NCBI GenBank assembly: GCA_019426215.1
Contig: CM033402.1
Location: 21,896,104-21,960,103 of the forward strand
DNA length: 64,000 nt
Direction: 5' to 3'
Origin: Buddleja alternifolia
Lineage: Eukaryota > Streptophyta > Magnoliopsida > Lamiales > Scrophulariaceae
Both the position numbers and the translations under genes were made by a program. Below are positions 1 to 12,448 of this stretch, piece by piece (positions within the stretch are counted from its first letter, which is position 1; the number at the start of each line of letters is the position of its first letter). The notes under the pieces are model-generated. The model was not told the origin of the DNA, made no database searches, and saw only the letters and a program-made list of their open reading frames with translations.

Positions 1-1032
1 ATTGCTCGTGAAGACCTTAGACTAGAATCGATTCTATAGATGATTCACAATGCACTTAAATCGAAGGTAGAGGAGTTGAGAGGATAACCATCTTGAGACA
101 CTTAAAGAATTTTTCCCGGAAATATTAACTTAGATTTCTCATAAGGCTATAAGTTGAGTAGTAATTTTATATGCTAAACAATGAATTGAAAAAGTTGAAT
201 TTTGGTATGACCAAAAGTGGCCAGGCATACGTACCGGATGTGAAAAGTTTCATGCCTATATACTGTACTATTATGCTAATTTGAGCCATGCTCAAGCCAA
301 AAGAAGTGAATTGTTTAAAAGATCTAGTTTTATTTCGTGGCCTTTGATACTCGAGTGATTAAATCCTTAGGAGTGTCTCTACACTTAATGCCCCAAAACT
401 ATCTAGTTTGGGAGTCATTTATTGAAAGCTTGTTACATGGGTGTCATAGAAAGCCTAATGGAATAAAACATTGCACATGATCTAGCCTTAATGAAGTTTA
501 ATGGAAATTTCATATGAATTGAATGTTGAATATTTGAGATAATGAAATTTAAATGGCTATGAGATTTTCTATAATTCTTGTGCCTTGTGTTTGATCAAAA
601 GTTGATAGATATGGGATTAATGTCCAAAATTTGGTAAGGATGCCTCTCAACTATAATACCCTACATTTATTTTTCACTACACCCTAGGGATTCGTTTCAA
701 GTATTGATGTCACATGAGCAAAAGTAGTTAATATGTATATATATATTTGTGAACTTTAAAAAGTTGATTTTATGCCATTCATTCTTGTTGATCATATTGA
801 GATGTGTTGATTTGGTTGGGATTGAAAATTTGTTAGATTTTGTAGGTATATCGTATGCAAACCCTCACGAGACTATAACTCGTCCTTTGAGGTAACTCAA
901 AGGTTTAAAGGCTTGTTGCACCCGCTAAGTTCAATCGTTTACTCCACGAAAGTTGTTTTCTCCCATTCAATGATGTTGATCTTGCATTATAGCTCTTATT
1001 GCTCGAGGTCGAGCAATTGATAAGTTTGGGGG
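1..1032 (+). mobile_element. 3' internal, non-coding end of an Athila-like Gypsy retrotransposon
   Basis: This stretch lies immediately upstream of an LTR start and ends in a G-rich polypurine tract, so it should be the untranslated 3' part of the internal region of a plus-strand Gypsy element whose body is outside the window. No ORF of 60 or more codons is present, so any coding part has been lost or lies further left. Assignment to the Athila-like group rests on the LTR ending in GTGTCA and on a second, related LTR at 29304-30730 that still has a tRNA-Asp-type primer site. Confidence 0.65.
998..1032 (+). promoter_or_regulatory. Hairpin plus polypurine tract (plus-strand primer site)
   Basis: A perfect inverted repeat with 9-nt arms (ATTGCTCGA and TCGAGCAAT, 2-nt loop) at 998-1017 is followed after 3 nt by AAGTTTGGGGGTG, and the LTR begins at 1033. 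A purine-rich tract directly before the 3' LTR primes plus-strand DNA synthesis in LTR retrotransposons. The role of the hairpin is not known to me. Confidence 0.7.
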
Positions 1033-2922
1033 TGTTGATAAGAGGTGTTTTTACGTGTTTTTAAGCCCGTAATTCTTATGATTTGGATTCACTTATTGCC
1101 TAAATCATGTCACATTTGCATTTAATAGGTGTGTTAAGTGAATACAGGTAATAAATGAGAATACATGAAGAAAAGGGAAGAAAAACGATGTACAAAACAA
1201 GTTCAAACATGTTTTTCAACACCTAGGCGGTTTATGCATCTCCTATTACATTCGAGCAATATTTCCATACCTTTAGAGACCGAATTAGAGAAAGTTTCCT
1301 TCTACAAAGTTTTAGATGTATGTCTTAGCTTCAAATGGGAACTTGAAACATCCAAATCGGAGGTCTAGAGAGATAATTGTGAAGACAATAAGATTGCTGC
1401 GTCGAACAGAGAAGTACATGTGCCTAGGCATGGATAGTACGAATGTTACTCCTTTTCAGCCTAAATTCCAGCATTATATGATGGGTAGGAATCACTTTTG
1501 GCCATAATTTAGCACATGTGTTGAGGGGTTTTCATAAGTGTGTTTCTTGGTAGATTTACTTTATGGGCGCCAAATCAGAAACAACCTCCATGTTGAAACA
1601 TAATTTAGGTATACTTAGAAACCGAAATTGGACAAAGTGTCCTTCTGGAACGTTGTAGATCTATGTGCTATCTGCACATGGGGACTTGAATCATCCAATT
1701 CGGAGATCTGTGGAAAAAATTATGAGGAAAATACTAAGACTGCGCGGGAAAGCAAGAAAATGGCAGCATGCATGTGTTTTGTTGAAGTTTTCACATGGTT
1801 ATGCTTGGTGGAATGCTTAAGGCCGAAAGTTCAGCATTTTTTAGCTGGTTGGAATCTTAAAAGCCAAACTTTAAGCATCACCTTAGGTGGAATTCTCATT
1901 GGGGAACTTTAATGGGAATTTTTAATGCATACTTTAGTGGAATTTTGGCTATAAAAGGAGGGGGAACCCATACTCTTCATGATTCACTGTCAATTTCAGA
2001 TTCTTAGAGAAGAGAGGGAGGAAGTGACCGATCCATTAGAGAGAAAGGAGAGGGAGAAGGATTCTTGGATTCATTATCATCATTGGAGAAAGAATATTCA
2101 CTTGGAGTTCTATCATCATTCAATTAGAGGGAGTTTTTATAGCCTTTTCGTTTTCATTCATGTCTATGAATATGTGTATTTACTCATTATTGTTTTTCAT
2201 ACTATCTATTATGAAATAATTTCATAAGACTAAGGTCATGTAAGGTCAAATTGTGATATATGCTTATAATAGATGATTGTTGAGGTTATTCTTATATTGT
2301 TATGTGATGTGAATTTGTGTTTTTACTTATCTTGCATATACTTGATCACTATATGTTAGAATCTTATGCCTAGGTGAATATTTTGGGAGAAAATTGACTT
2401 AGGGTGCAAGAAATTCTCATCATGACCCGCAACTAATGAGGAATTGCCCTAGACATAGGTAAAGATTCCCGGGTGAAGTTGTCCGATTCAAATCGAGTGA
2501 ACTGTAGTACGTTAATGCATGTTTAGTGGTTAGATTTCCGGATAGGAATATTTGGGAAATCACGATCTAAGCATAGGATTTTATACGCGAGACATCGGTT
2601 ATTCTCTACCCTCGGAGCTCTCACCATAACAATATAAGCGTAATACTTCAACGAGAATATTTATAAGTATAATTGATCAATTTGAACCTAGCATGTGACT
2701 TAGTCTCCCTTTATATTTTGTTTTAAATCACTTGAGCAACCTTGTTCTTATGTTACGCGTTTCACACTCATTTTACCTTTATTGTATTGATCCTTGTTGT
2801 TATAAAACCTTAAACTAGAATTCAAGTCCTTGTGGTTCGACAATCCGGACTTCTCGTCCACTTTTATTACTACACACGACTAGTGCACTTGCGGTTATAG
2901 CACGTTAGCTTTTAGCGTGTCA
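1033..2922 (+). repeat. 3' LTR of the Athila-like Gypsy element
   Basis: It starts TGTTGATAAGAG next to the polypurine tract and ends TTTAGCGTGTCA. A TATA box (CTATAAAAGGAG, 1949-1960) marks the start of the transcribed part. The LTR at 29304-30730 on the other strand has the same termini but is about 460 bp shorter. Much of the difference is explained by the internal duplication at about 1262-1842. The partner 5' LTR is outside the window, so a target-site duplication cannot be tested. Confidence 0.8.
1262..1842 (+). repeat. Diverged tandem duplication inside the LTR, period about 342 bp
   Basis: Two blocks starting near 1262 and 1604 share ordered landmarks: an ACCGAA word, CCTTCT, TAGAT.TATG, GGGA/GGACTTGAA, ATCCAA.TCGGAG and a final CAGCATT. 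Divergence is high, so the duplication is old or the element carried it before insertion. Confidence 0.6.
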
Positions 2923-2977
2923 GACATAACCATCCGTAGTCGCTTAATCCGCTCTAGGGGCTCGAGTTATAACTTTC

Positions 2978-3089
2978 ATGAAAGTGCATCACACATCTCA
3001 CTATCACATGAACACAAATAAGTGAATGCTGTAACTTTTCACGAGTCATAATTTGACTCAACCAACTTAGGCATCTTACTAAAAGCGAT
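2978..3089 (-). pseudogene. gag N-terminus remnant of an old SIRE/Maximus-like Copia element
   Basis: Read on the minus strand, this piece follows the N-terminus of the intact Gag at 50864-53104 residue by residue (compare AFAKVPKLTESN there with AFSKMPKLVESN here, then the TYLCSCD motif). An in-frame TGA at 3039-3041 replaces the tryptophan codon of the intact copy. The fragment stops near 2978, and the Athila-like LTR ends at 2922, so the rest of the internal region has been lost or displaced. Its position next to a tRNA-Met primer site and an LTR of the same family fits a 5' end of a minus-strand element. Confidence 0.7.
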
Positions 3090-3189
3090 GATATGAGATT
3101 TTTTTTTTTAAAAGAAAGCGACTAAGTTTTGAAAAAATGAATCTAAGCAAGCAGTTATGCTCAGAAATGCTTTGGTTTCTACTTCAACC

Positions 3190-3201
3190 GCTCTGATACC
3201 A
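3190..3201 (-). promoter_or_regulatory. tRNA-Met primer binding site of the old SIRE-like element
   Basis: On the minus strand it reads TGGTATCAGAGC, the usual Copia primer site complementary to the initiator tRNA-Met 3' end. It sits a few bases inside the LTR terminus at about 3205. Confidence 0.85.
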
Positions 3202-3204
3202 CTT

Positions 3205-6200
3205 GGTTGTACCAAGTGGTATACGAAAGGGTTCAGAAGGGAGGGGGGTTGAATAGACCTTGAAGTATTTTTTTACTTCAAAAAATTCCGTATTACTTTT
3301 AAGAATTTGTGTTAGGTTAATGTCCTCAAATGTCGCTAGAGGATTAGTAAATGATAGGACATTATCAGTTGTAATTGTTTTTAAATCAATCAATAAAAGT
3401 CATTTTAGTTGTTTACTTTAATATTGGTACTTATATATTGTAATCATCTAAAAGTCCATGAACACAAGAGTTAAATCTCTAAGGCACTAGAGGAGTTTTG
3501 ATTCTTGTGTACTAAAATAGTCTGCACGTCAAAGATTTTAAATTGGGCATTGGAAATCGTGAAGACTTGTATGATATGAGTTTTGATAAGAATGGTGCCC
3601 GTCAATCACTAGGAAGTAGTGAAGAACTCATATCATAGGTGCACTGATGGAGATAGTGGCACTCAGACATGACTCGCATCGATTCTGTCACATAGGTTTT
3701 CACTCTTTGACTGTCAATGACAGAACTGATTAATTGTAATAGGTGTGTCTGAACTTTAGACTTGAGGAATAAAGTTGAAGATGTACATGTGACATTAGGT
3801 TCATCATTAGAGAAGTTAGGCCCAATTCCCCCATTGGTGGGGTCAACCTCAAACTACAACCTAATGGGCAAGTAGTATTCTTAACTGTTATCCAAGAAAG
3901 GATTCGTTCCCTCGTAAGTGAACGAGGAATTATCCTATGCATTTATAAGTAAGTTGAATCTTAAAGTCTTCGGCCAAAAAATTCACTGATCTGAACTTAT
4001 TATAAATATAGCATTGTGTTAAGTTAGTGAGTTTGACCAAAACCATGACTCTCACTTAACTGGAATAAGGAAACGAAAAGTTTGTATTCACACGGTATTT
4101 ACAAATGGAAAGTTAAAAAAAATGATCTAATCATTTCATCTTATTTGGGATAAAATATGGACCACATGACTGGCTAGGTGAGACCCATATTCAATGGAAT
4201 CCTCCCATTGCCAAATATAGATAAATGTAAAGAATCACGCTTAAAAAGAAAAAATTGATGAAAAATGGAATATTTCTTGTGGTAATATTTTAAGTGTTGG
4301 ATACTTAAAATTAAATAAATAGAATTAATTATTTGAGGAAATAAATTAATTTGTTTATGATTTAATTAATATAATATTTCTTGGAGAAATAAAACTAATT
4401 AAATGAGTTATCTATTATTTAATTGAATTAATTAATTGGATTAAGTTAATTAATTAAATATTAGAATAAACTAAGCACAAAATTAATACACCAAGTGACA
4501 CTCCAAGCCCTAAAGGGGGCGGCCACTAGGAGATTAATATGGGCTTGGTTTTGTCCAAGGTAATAACTTAAGTTATATAAATATCACATTAGTTATAAAC
4601 CTAGGTCATTAGTTGTATTACACAACACCACAAGAAAAGAAATCCTCTCCCTCTCTCTCAGTAGCCATCGGCCATCAAGCCAAAGAAGGAGGAAAATTTT
4701 TCCATCAAGTTTTTTCCAGCGAGACTATTTAGAGGCAGAACAATTGGACTGCTTGGATCAACATAATTTTATCCAGAGAAATTTCGCGAAGAATTGAAGA
4801 ATTCAAGTTCGTAGAAATTGTCAACCACTTTGTTATAATGGGTAAAGTTTATTTTACCCTATCATACATACGTGTGTTTAACCCCGGGATTGATCCTGTT
4901 ATGGGAAAATCCAAAACATTTTAAATTCCATTTTTCGCTGCGTTTGGTCAATGTTCCCCAACAATTTGAACGCTTAAAAAGCAAAGCACTAGGTCATGCG
5001 CTAAAGAATAGATAACTTAGACTTAGTGATTTCGACAGTTACTAAAATTGGGTAACGCTTAGATCGCTTAATCAGGATTAGCACAACGAAATTGATTTTA
5101 ATGCTTAACGTTCTTTTAGCCAAATACTCACTTAACTGTTTTTAAAACTTTTTTAAGATATGATGTGAATAGTAATGAAATGCAATAAAACATTAAAGAT
5201 AAATGACACAAGATATGAAAGGTTCACTGGGTGATGTAATCCCAGCTACTTCCTTCTTCTCGTTTACATTTTGACGAAATCCACTAGAATGATTATCGAA
5301 GGATCACACAGAGGTTTCTACAAAATAGAGGATAAGGGAAGATGATCTTGAGCTCCTTGATCACACAGACTTCAGCTCCACTAGAGATCTTCTTCAACAA
5401 GCTTCTCTCACACAAAAATGCTGCTTGTAAATCAACAATTTTCTCACTCAGATGAAAGAGGTTGAGGGTTTTTGTCACAGGGTTTGTTTGATTTTGTAAA
5501 GTTCAAACAACTTGGAATATCTCAATAATAGTGAAGGGTTCTTCTTGGAAGAGATTTGAGATATCGATAACTGTCTTTGGAATGTTTGAAAAGCTTGAAG
5601 GATATGGAGTTTTGTAAGCTTTTCTTGGAATGATTTCAACAAAGTTGTGACCTAATTCTTGCGTGCATGCGTATGTAATTCTGTGTATTTTAAGGTTAGC
5701 TGAAGGACACTATTCATACGCATTTCTTAGGATTTGTCAGTTGGACACATGTAGGCGCGTATCTCTCATGTAGCGAGTGAATAGTACCTTTTTCTGATAT
5801 TCCTGAATTTCTGTTGCACCGATTGGATGTGAAAAATTTGAACTCTGAAACATTGGCATTCTTAGCCAATAGGGTGGCTTGCTCCGTATGCAATTCATCC
5901 TTATCACATTTAATGCTCTTATCAAACATTTAATTCATTTGAATTTATTTCCCATTGGAAATAAATGCCCGTTGATGATTGCATTTAAGTCCTTAATGAC
6001 TTCGGAATTTATTTCAGGTGAATCTGATCATTTGATCGCTTGGAGGCTTTGATCGTTTGATTCATAACTCCTAAAATGTCCTTAGCGATTGGCAGTAGCT
6101 TAAGACAGAATTTTCATCTTCGCTTGGCTTCAGATGCTAATCTTCAACTTCATCTCTGACAAACTTACCTAAAATTCTATCAGCGACTTAGTATCCAATA

Positions 6201-6375
6201 CTTAGTTTAAAATCTACAAAGATAGAAAATTACAAGCCTAGTCTAAAAATTACAACTCGATAACTTGTTAAACACTTAAACATATTCTAAGAAAGATAAA
6301 CTTATATAATCTTTGGGATCTAACATGAAACCTATCTTGTTATCATCAAAACATCTAACATGAAATTTCTTGACA
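3205..6375 (-). repeat. 5' LTR of the old SIRE-like Copia element, split by a solo LTR
   Basis: Homologous by eye to the LTRs at 53189-54869, 38281-39963 and 15422-17075. All share the GGCATACGAAAGGGT-type start, the GTTCACTGGGTG-type block near 5220, the AGCTCCTTGATCACACAG block near 5352 and the end in ACATGAAATTTCT. Without the inserted 3310-4963 segment and one copy of its 5-bp duplication it is about 1.5 kb, near the 1.65-1.68 kb of the other members. It is the most diverged copy in the window. Confidence 0.8.
3310..4963 (+). mobile_element. Solo LTR inserted in the SIRE-like LTR
   Basis: It begins TGTTAGG and ends CCCCAACA, and is flanked by the 5-bp direct repeat ATTTG (3305-3309 and 4964-4968). 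Length 1654 bp. A TATA-like ATATAAATATC lies near 4574. No ORF of note is present. The orientation given is a guess from the TATA-like box. A diverged relative lies at about 7780-9312. Confidence 0.85.
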
Positions 6376-6744
6376 ACCTTCAACGTGTATTTCAATTTGA
6401 ATTTGTTAAAATACTATTGTACAAACTTTAGAAGATTGACAACTCAAAACACGTATTTTATGCCCAATTATTTTGTCACGTATGAATGTGTGAATTATTA
6501 AATGTTTACATAGTGATATTAGAATTAGATGACATGGCGAATATCATTTATTTTAACGTTGTGATATAAAAAAAAGTAACAATGTGATTTGTAGTATTCT
6601 TATATATAATATTTAGTAATCTCGTATTAGCTTAATGACAAGAATCAGTTTTTCTTAACTAAAATAAATGTTCAAAATAATTTAATTTATTCTTTTTAGA
6701 ATTATAGATCTATAAAGAAGATTATTCACAAAATGCCCACATGG

Positions 6745-6780
<36 letters not shown>

Positions 6781-7077
6781 AGGAAAATAAGCTAAAAATC
6801 CTAAAATTCATGAAAAATATAGGATTGCGCCATAATTCAAATGCTAAAATAAAATTTCAACTGATGATTAAGAAAAGTTACTATAGCAGAAAAATGAGAA
6901 CTTACAAAAATTGTTAATAATTTACTATTAAACAACAAAATTATAAGAACAAATAATTAGGAAAAAAATCAATCAAAATCTAACAATAATAAGAATGCAA
7001 GTAGTTGTTGCAAGGATTAAGAAAAAAGCATTAATGTTTTTTCTTTCCTATTTTTATTACAGATGATATATAATGGA
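6376..7077. other. AT-rich intergenic DNA, no gene seen
   Basis: No coding region or element terminus was recognised. It contains a TA dinucleotide run at 6745-6771. Confidence 0.6.
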
Positions 7078-7339
7078 GGGAAAAACTTCACTTTTGATCC
7101 CATAGGATTTTGCCCATATCAGATATAGTCCCACAGGAATTGCTATATAAAAAATGGATGGACAAATGTGAGTGTGATACAAGCCCGTCAAAGTTTCTAT
7201 ACTAGATAATGGGGCTTGTATGACAATTGACTTTTTCCATCCATTTTTTGACGACTGGGACCTCAAGTGCAACTGAAATCCCAATGTGACTAAATCTAAA
7301 GTGGGCAAAATTCCTACACAACTATAAATGAAATTTCCC
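7078..7339. mobile_element. Mutator-like MITE with long terminal inverted repeats
   Basis: The first and last roughly 130 bp are imperfect inverted copies of each other: GGGAAAAACTTC at the left against GGGAAATTTC at the right end read backwards, then shared ATTTTGCCCA.. and ATGGATGGA..ACAAGCCC blocks. The flanks are TATAATGGA and TATAATGCA, a 9-bp duplication with one mismatch, the length made by Mutator-type transposases. The 83-codon minus ORF across it is a by-product of the arms. Confidence 0.7.
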
Positions 7340-7779
7340 TATAATGCAGATTAAATTTTTTTCAAATGAAATAGTATTATGTAAAAGAACAATATGTACA
7401 AGTAATTTGATTGAATTTTGCAATATTTCAATCAAGTTAGAAAGTACCATATATTATTCTTTGATCAACGTTTTTAGTATAGTTTGATTTCAAGTTGGCT
7501 ATTAAGTTATATGTCCTTTATTTTTCTATAAACATAAATAAAAACAGATTAAATCAAATCAAGACTATAGAGTAGAATAGTGGATACTTTAATATTATAT
7601 ATAGTTGTGGAGTACCATCAAATAAAATATTCCATTAACACGATAAATTTTATAAATTACAATTTTTATCTTACAACTATCAACTTTGTTTATTTATATA
7701 TGTCTATAGTTTATTGCATATTATACAAAATCACATACTAAAAATTAAAACAAACATAATCTAACACACGCAACGTGCA

Positions 7780-9312
7780 TGCATTTAGCTAGTTAGAGAA
7801 AAGGCTTTATTTTGTTCATGTAAGTCTTTATGGAGTTTATAAGTAATGAACAAACAATTAGTCTGTATGTCTCAAGCCAAGTCTTCCATTCCTTATAGAT
7901 ATGGAGAAGAGCACTGGAAGGACTTGGTACTTGGACATTCAATAGAGTTCGCAAGTCAGAGAATCTTAATTGGGCATTAAGATTAGAATAGACTTATATG
8001 ACACAAGCTCTGACAAGGAGTGCTAGTTGGACACTATGAGATAGTGGGAGTTTGTGTAATAAATACATTGATGAGATTACTATATTCCAACACGGCTCGT
8101 AATAATCCAGTGACGTGAATTTTACTCTGAGGCTGTCAATAACTGTATTATTGGCTGTGATAGTATGCGTGAGCCTTTGACCTGAAGAGTCATGGTCACG
8201 ATTTTCTTGTGACATTGACCCTTTTGTGGGTGCAATCCCTAAGGGCAAGTAGCAATTATGAGGTGTTTGCCAAGAAGAGATTCACTAACTTCGTAGTAAA
8301 TGAGAGGATGTCCTATATCATATGCAACTAAAATGGAAATGTTTTGGTCAAAGTTGTTGAAACTCGTGTGGGAGATGGAAGATAGTTCGGTCATTTCATG
8401 TTACTATGATTCATAACATAAGATTGAGTCCTGTAACTTTGACATATTCCATGACTCTAACTTGATTGGGATACATCATTGATTTACTCATATGTATTCA
8501 TAACCGAGAGGTTTGTGATGACGTGGTCATTTCATACTTGATTGGTCTATGATGTGTGGCCACATGTCTAGTTAGGTGTCACACACATCCTTTGATATCC
8601 TTCCATTTACAATTAAGACGAATCTAGAGCGTTGCGCTTAAAAGATTGATGTGAAAATAATTGGTTTATGTTTGGAGGGAAAATTGGTAATTTGCACTAT
8701 ATGGTACAAATTGGTTGATTAGATGCTTTAATTTAATTCGTTGTTTAATTTGGTTAAACATAAAAGAGTAAATTAATAGTTGACTTGGTCAACTGGAATT
8801 ATTAATTAATAAGCATATTAATTTTAATATGTATTTTAGTAGATTAAAAGAGGCACATTTAAATTAATTGGACTAAGTTGACTACGTTAACTTAGCTTAT
8901 GGTGGGTATTTGTGAGCCATAAGGGGAGTGTGATTGTGTTCTTGAATTGGAGGATTTATTTTAAATAAATGCTCATTCTCTCGGCTAATCACTTAATCGT
9001 ATTTAGAAGGCTTAAAAAGCATAACATAAGAAAAAACTCTATCTCCCTCTCCCATACATACACTCGCCACCGTCTACAATGGGAAAAAGAAGAAATTTCC
9101 ACCATCACTCCAGCATGATAATCTAGAGCCAAGAGGCTCGGAGCTTGCTGCTGCAAAGTCAAGAAGGCTAAGGAGCAAATTTTCACGCTACATTGTAGCC
9201 CTTTCCTCTCATCGTAGTAAATTAAAGATGACAAATCCAGATTGTATCCACCTTTGAAAATCGTTTTTAATCATTTTCTTCTGCTGCGTTTTTGCTCTAA
9301 TGATTCCTAATA
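7780..9312 (+). repeat. Degraded relative of the 3310-4963 solo LTR
   Basis: Shares with 3310-4963 an ordered series of blocks (AATTGGGCATT.., ACTCTGAGGCTGTCAATRAC-like, GTGACATT, GGGCAAGTAGCA, GTGGTCATTTCAT, a CTGCGTTT block near the end). The 5' boundary is uncertain and no target duplication was found, so this is called a fragment. Confidence 0.5.
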
Positions 9313-9941
9313 GTAGTCGCTATCATTGACCACCACCACAATTGCCACGAAATTTAACGCTTTCTCAAGGAGTACCTCATTTATAAATAATAAGTAATAA
9401 ACGAATAGTACCTTATGTGTGAATACTTTCATTTATAAAGAATAATATGGCATTTTTCTCTTTTCGTTTTTTGCTTCAAAAGTATTTGATAAAGTACCTT
9501 GGATCATCAATGACTATTAGAGAGGTTGAGCACATAAAGTGGTTTTTGTGGAACATTCTTCAAGATTGTGATCTAAATAATTTCCAATGAATAGTGACAT
9601 GAGAAAAAGAGAAATCATAGTCTCGTCAAGGTTTGCTAGTGCATCATTAAAGAATGAGAGTATCTTGTTTCATGTGTATTGATTGGGGAAGAGCATGCAT
9701 AAAAGGGTCCATACTTGAAGGTGTGAGAATGAACACACCGCATAAATTTTGCTGTGAGATTAGTACTCAAGGACCTGACGTGTCACGACTTGAACATGTG
9801 CAGCCCATTGTGTGTTTATAAGTTTGTGAACCAAATACTAGAATTTAAATGAACCTAATGAGTCATATATTTAATTATGTCTACAAAATTTTTTGAAAGT
9901 AATTAATCTGTAATTTAAATTACGATAATCAATTAATTGCT
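9313..9941. other. Unassigned AT-rich DNA
   Basis: No ORF, LTR end or inverted repeat that I can support. Confidence 0.5.
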
Positions 9942-10793
9942 TAGGGAGTGTTTGCAAACTCTAAACAAAAGCACTTTTGAGCTTTTAGCTAAAAAAAAGC
10001 AATTTTGTAATGTTTGCAAATCATGCTTTTGCTTCTGATTCTCTAAAATTAAGCTCTCAGAAGCCAAAAGCTCCAAGCTGGGTAGGGGGTGCTTCTAGGT
10101 GCATTTTAAATTCCTGCAGTTAAAATAAATTTTTTATGACAATTTTATCCTTGAAAATATTTCCATATTCCCAGATTAATCCCTAAATCTTTTTTTAAAA
10201 AAACTAACGTTAAAATTCACAAAAACATCAGGAGAGCAATTTCTTAATGTAAAATCGTTCATCCATTCCTAGGATTCCTACTTGATTTGTTGGAAATTAA
10301 ATTAATTATATTTCAGTAGTTGGATATTAATAAAATCAAGAGATATTTCAAGGCCATGAGTTCTGAAAATCCAAAACTCCCAACCTAGCTTATATCATAT
10401 ACTGTTATTAAAAAATAATTAATTTTTATTGTTAAATTATTTTGATGTTTATAATATTTGTTAAAATGCTTATTGCAAGCCAATGAGGTCTTGAAAAACT
10501 TAAAAAGAAAGATAAAAGAACTAAAAAAAATTGAATGTGAACATGTGACGGACACTTGTAGAATATGTTGACTATCCTTTAAAATTCAATATTATTCCAT
10601 AAACATATGTCTTTAGGGGTATTTTGTTAAAAAAAAAATAGTAGGAACATAATGTGAAGAAAATATGATTTTTATTTTATTTTAGGGGCAATATTGTACT
10701 TTCTGCAAAAAAACTAATTGATAATCACTTCTATTTGCAAACACTCACTGTAGCTTTTTTCTACTTTCTGCTTGTCTTTGCAAACACTACCCA
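9942..10793. mobile_element. Non-autonomous hAT-like element
   Basis: The left end TAGGGAGTGTTTGCAAA and the right end read backwards TGGGTAGTGTTTGCAAA match at 15 of 17 positions. This is the TAGGG.GTGTTTG type common in plant hAT elements. Subterminal AAAGC/GCTTT words are dense on both sides, and a second copy of the GTTTGCAAA word lies inside the right end. The 8-bp flanks (TAATTGCT and CTTTTGCT) agree only partly, so the target duplication is decayed or the ends are misplaced. No transposase ORF. Confidence 0.55.
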
Positions 10794-10893
10794 CTTTTGC
10801 TTTTCAAGTGATTCTGCTTATTTTTCACTTAAAAGCACTTCTCTAGAAGCAGTGATGAAGAATAAATCAGTTGACTACGTCAATTTGTTAGTT

Positions 10894-11110
10894 GGGATAT
10901 AATAAAATACAACCTTTGAGGCCATCCAAGTAAGCGCACATGTGGATGGCCTATTGAACTCAATTTTGCCACATAAGCAAAATTGAATAAATCTTTCTAA
11001 ATACATATTAAATTTAAATCAATAAAATTATTAATCTTAACAACTTCATATCTTTTCGGATAAGGTTAATAACTAATAAATTTCTTTATTTAATCAAGAT
11101 TTCAAATTTC
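10894..11110 (+). mobile_element. Helitron 5' terminal fragment
   Basis: About 210 bp homologous to the 5' end of the Helitron at 12449: ATAATAAAAT.CAAC, then two hairpins (arms at 10920-10928/10943-10951 and 10961-10968/10978-10985). No 3' CTAG terminus was found before the next copy. It is therefore either truncated or the outer 5' end of an element that shares the terminus at 13484. Confidence 0.55.
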
Positions 11111-12448
11111 AAATTAACATATATATATATATATATATTATAAATTAGAAAAATCGGGTTGTTGGTTGCTTGGCAATTATTTAGGGGAAATCAAGTATAT
11201 ATATTCTTAAATGGTTCAACCGATTGCCTTGATTGTAGCCACAATTTTTTGTTTTTCAAATTTGGAGTTACAAAATATTTCTTATATAAGTTTAGAAATC
11301 AGTTACCTTTTTAAATGCATCATTCGAGTTAGTATGCAAATGACAAAAAGAACATTTAACATTCGAGTTACCTCCTCTCATTTTTCAATTTCCAATTCTG
11401 CGTTCACGTTGTGGCTCCAAGTAAAGGCTCAAAGCATTTTCTTTTCCCAGCCTCTTTAAGGTTGTACTCATTTCCTATCTATTCAGTTCTATATTTTTGC
11501 ATATTTAATTATCAATTTCCTTCTACAATTTAATTCGGTGGAAGCGATTCAACCTGTTTTTTAACTTATAATTTAATCAATTCATAAAAAGAGACTTATA
11601 ATTTAATCTTGCTCTTATTTTTATTTTTTTCAATCTTAGCACCTTTACTGACTTATTATTCCATTTTACATATTTTATTCTATTTTTATTTAGATTATTA
11701 GTTTATTTTTAAAAATTTGATGTTTTTTCTTTGTTAAATTATAGTTTTATTATCTCCTCATTGTTGTTGTTGTTGTTGTTATTTTATTTTTTTAATTTTT
11801 TTTTCATGTCGATGTGACCATCCCTCCATGCTCTTTAGTATTGCTTTTAATTTTTTTTTATGTTTTTTCTCAACTTTCTCCTTTATTTATCAATTATTAC
11901 ATCTAATTCATTGAGATGATTTCACCTTCAAGATTTTCCTTTTCATTATTATTTTATGCATTTTTTCATTATTATTTTATGGTTGTATTATCTATTTCCA
12001 TGTATGGAATTATCTTATTAGATGACTATTATATATATTTACAAATTTTTTTTATATTCATGGACATTTGATAGAGATTGACTGTAATTTGGCCAAATAC
12101 TATTATTTAATTTTCAAGAAAAAATCTCATTAGTTGGTTTCTTTTATTTGAAATCATTAAATCCTTGGATATTTCTCCCGTTATTTTCAGATTTATAGTT
12201 CGGATTCTGTAACTGAATAAATGATTTCCACAGTTTGGTTTTTAAAATAATATTTTTAGTGTAATTAGTATTTGCATAAGAAGTGGCACTTCTGCAAAAT
12301 TATTAACTCTTTCTGTCTTTTCTTTATATAAATTAACTCATACACATTCTTCCCATGTGAAACTTTGTCACCTTGCCTTTTTCGGTTTTCTTTTACATGA
12401 TATTTTATTTTGCCATGTTAGAAGTTTTACCAGGTTTTGGAAGCTAAA
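11111..12448. other. AT-rich DNA with simple repeats, no gene seen
   Basis: AT runs at 11119-11139, a GTT run near 11762-11780 and long T-rich tracts. The 82-codon ORF at 11211-11459 has no recognisable motif and a composition like the surrounding DNA. If the two Helitron 5' ends belong to nested elements, this stretch would be Helitron interior. Confidence 0.5.

Noticed and set aside
7057..7308. 83-codon ORF with hydrophobic stretches
   Set aside because: It is formed by the arms of the Mutator-like MITE.
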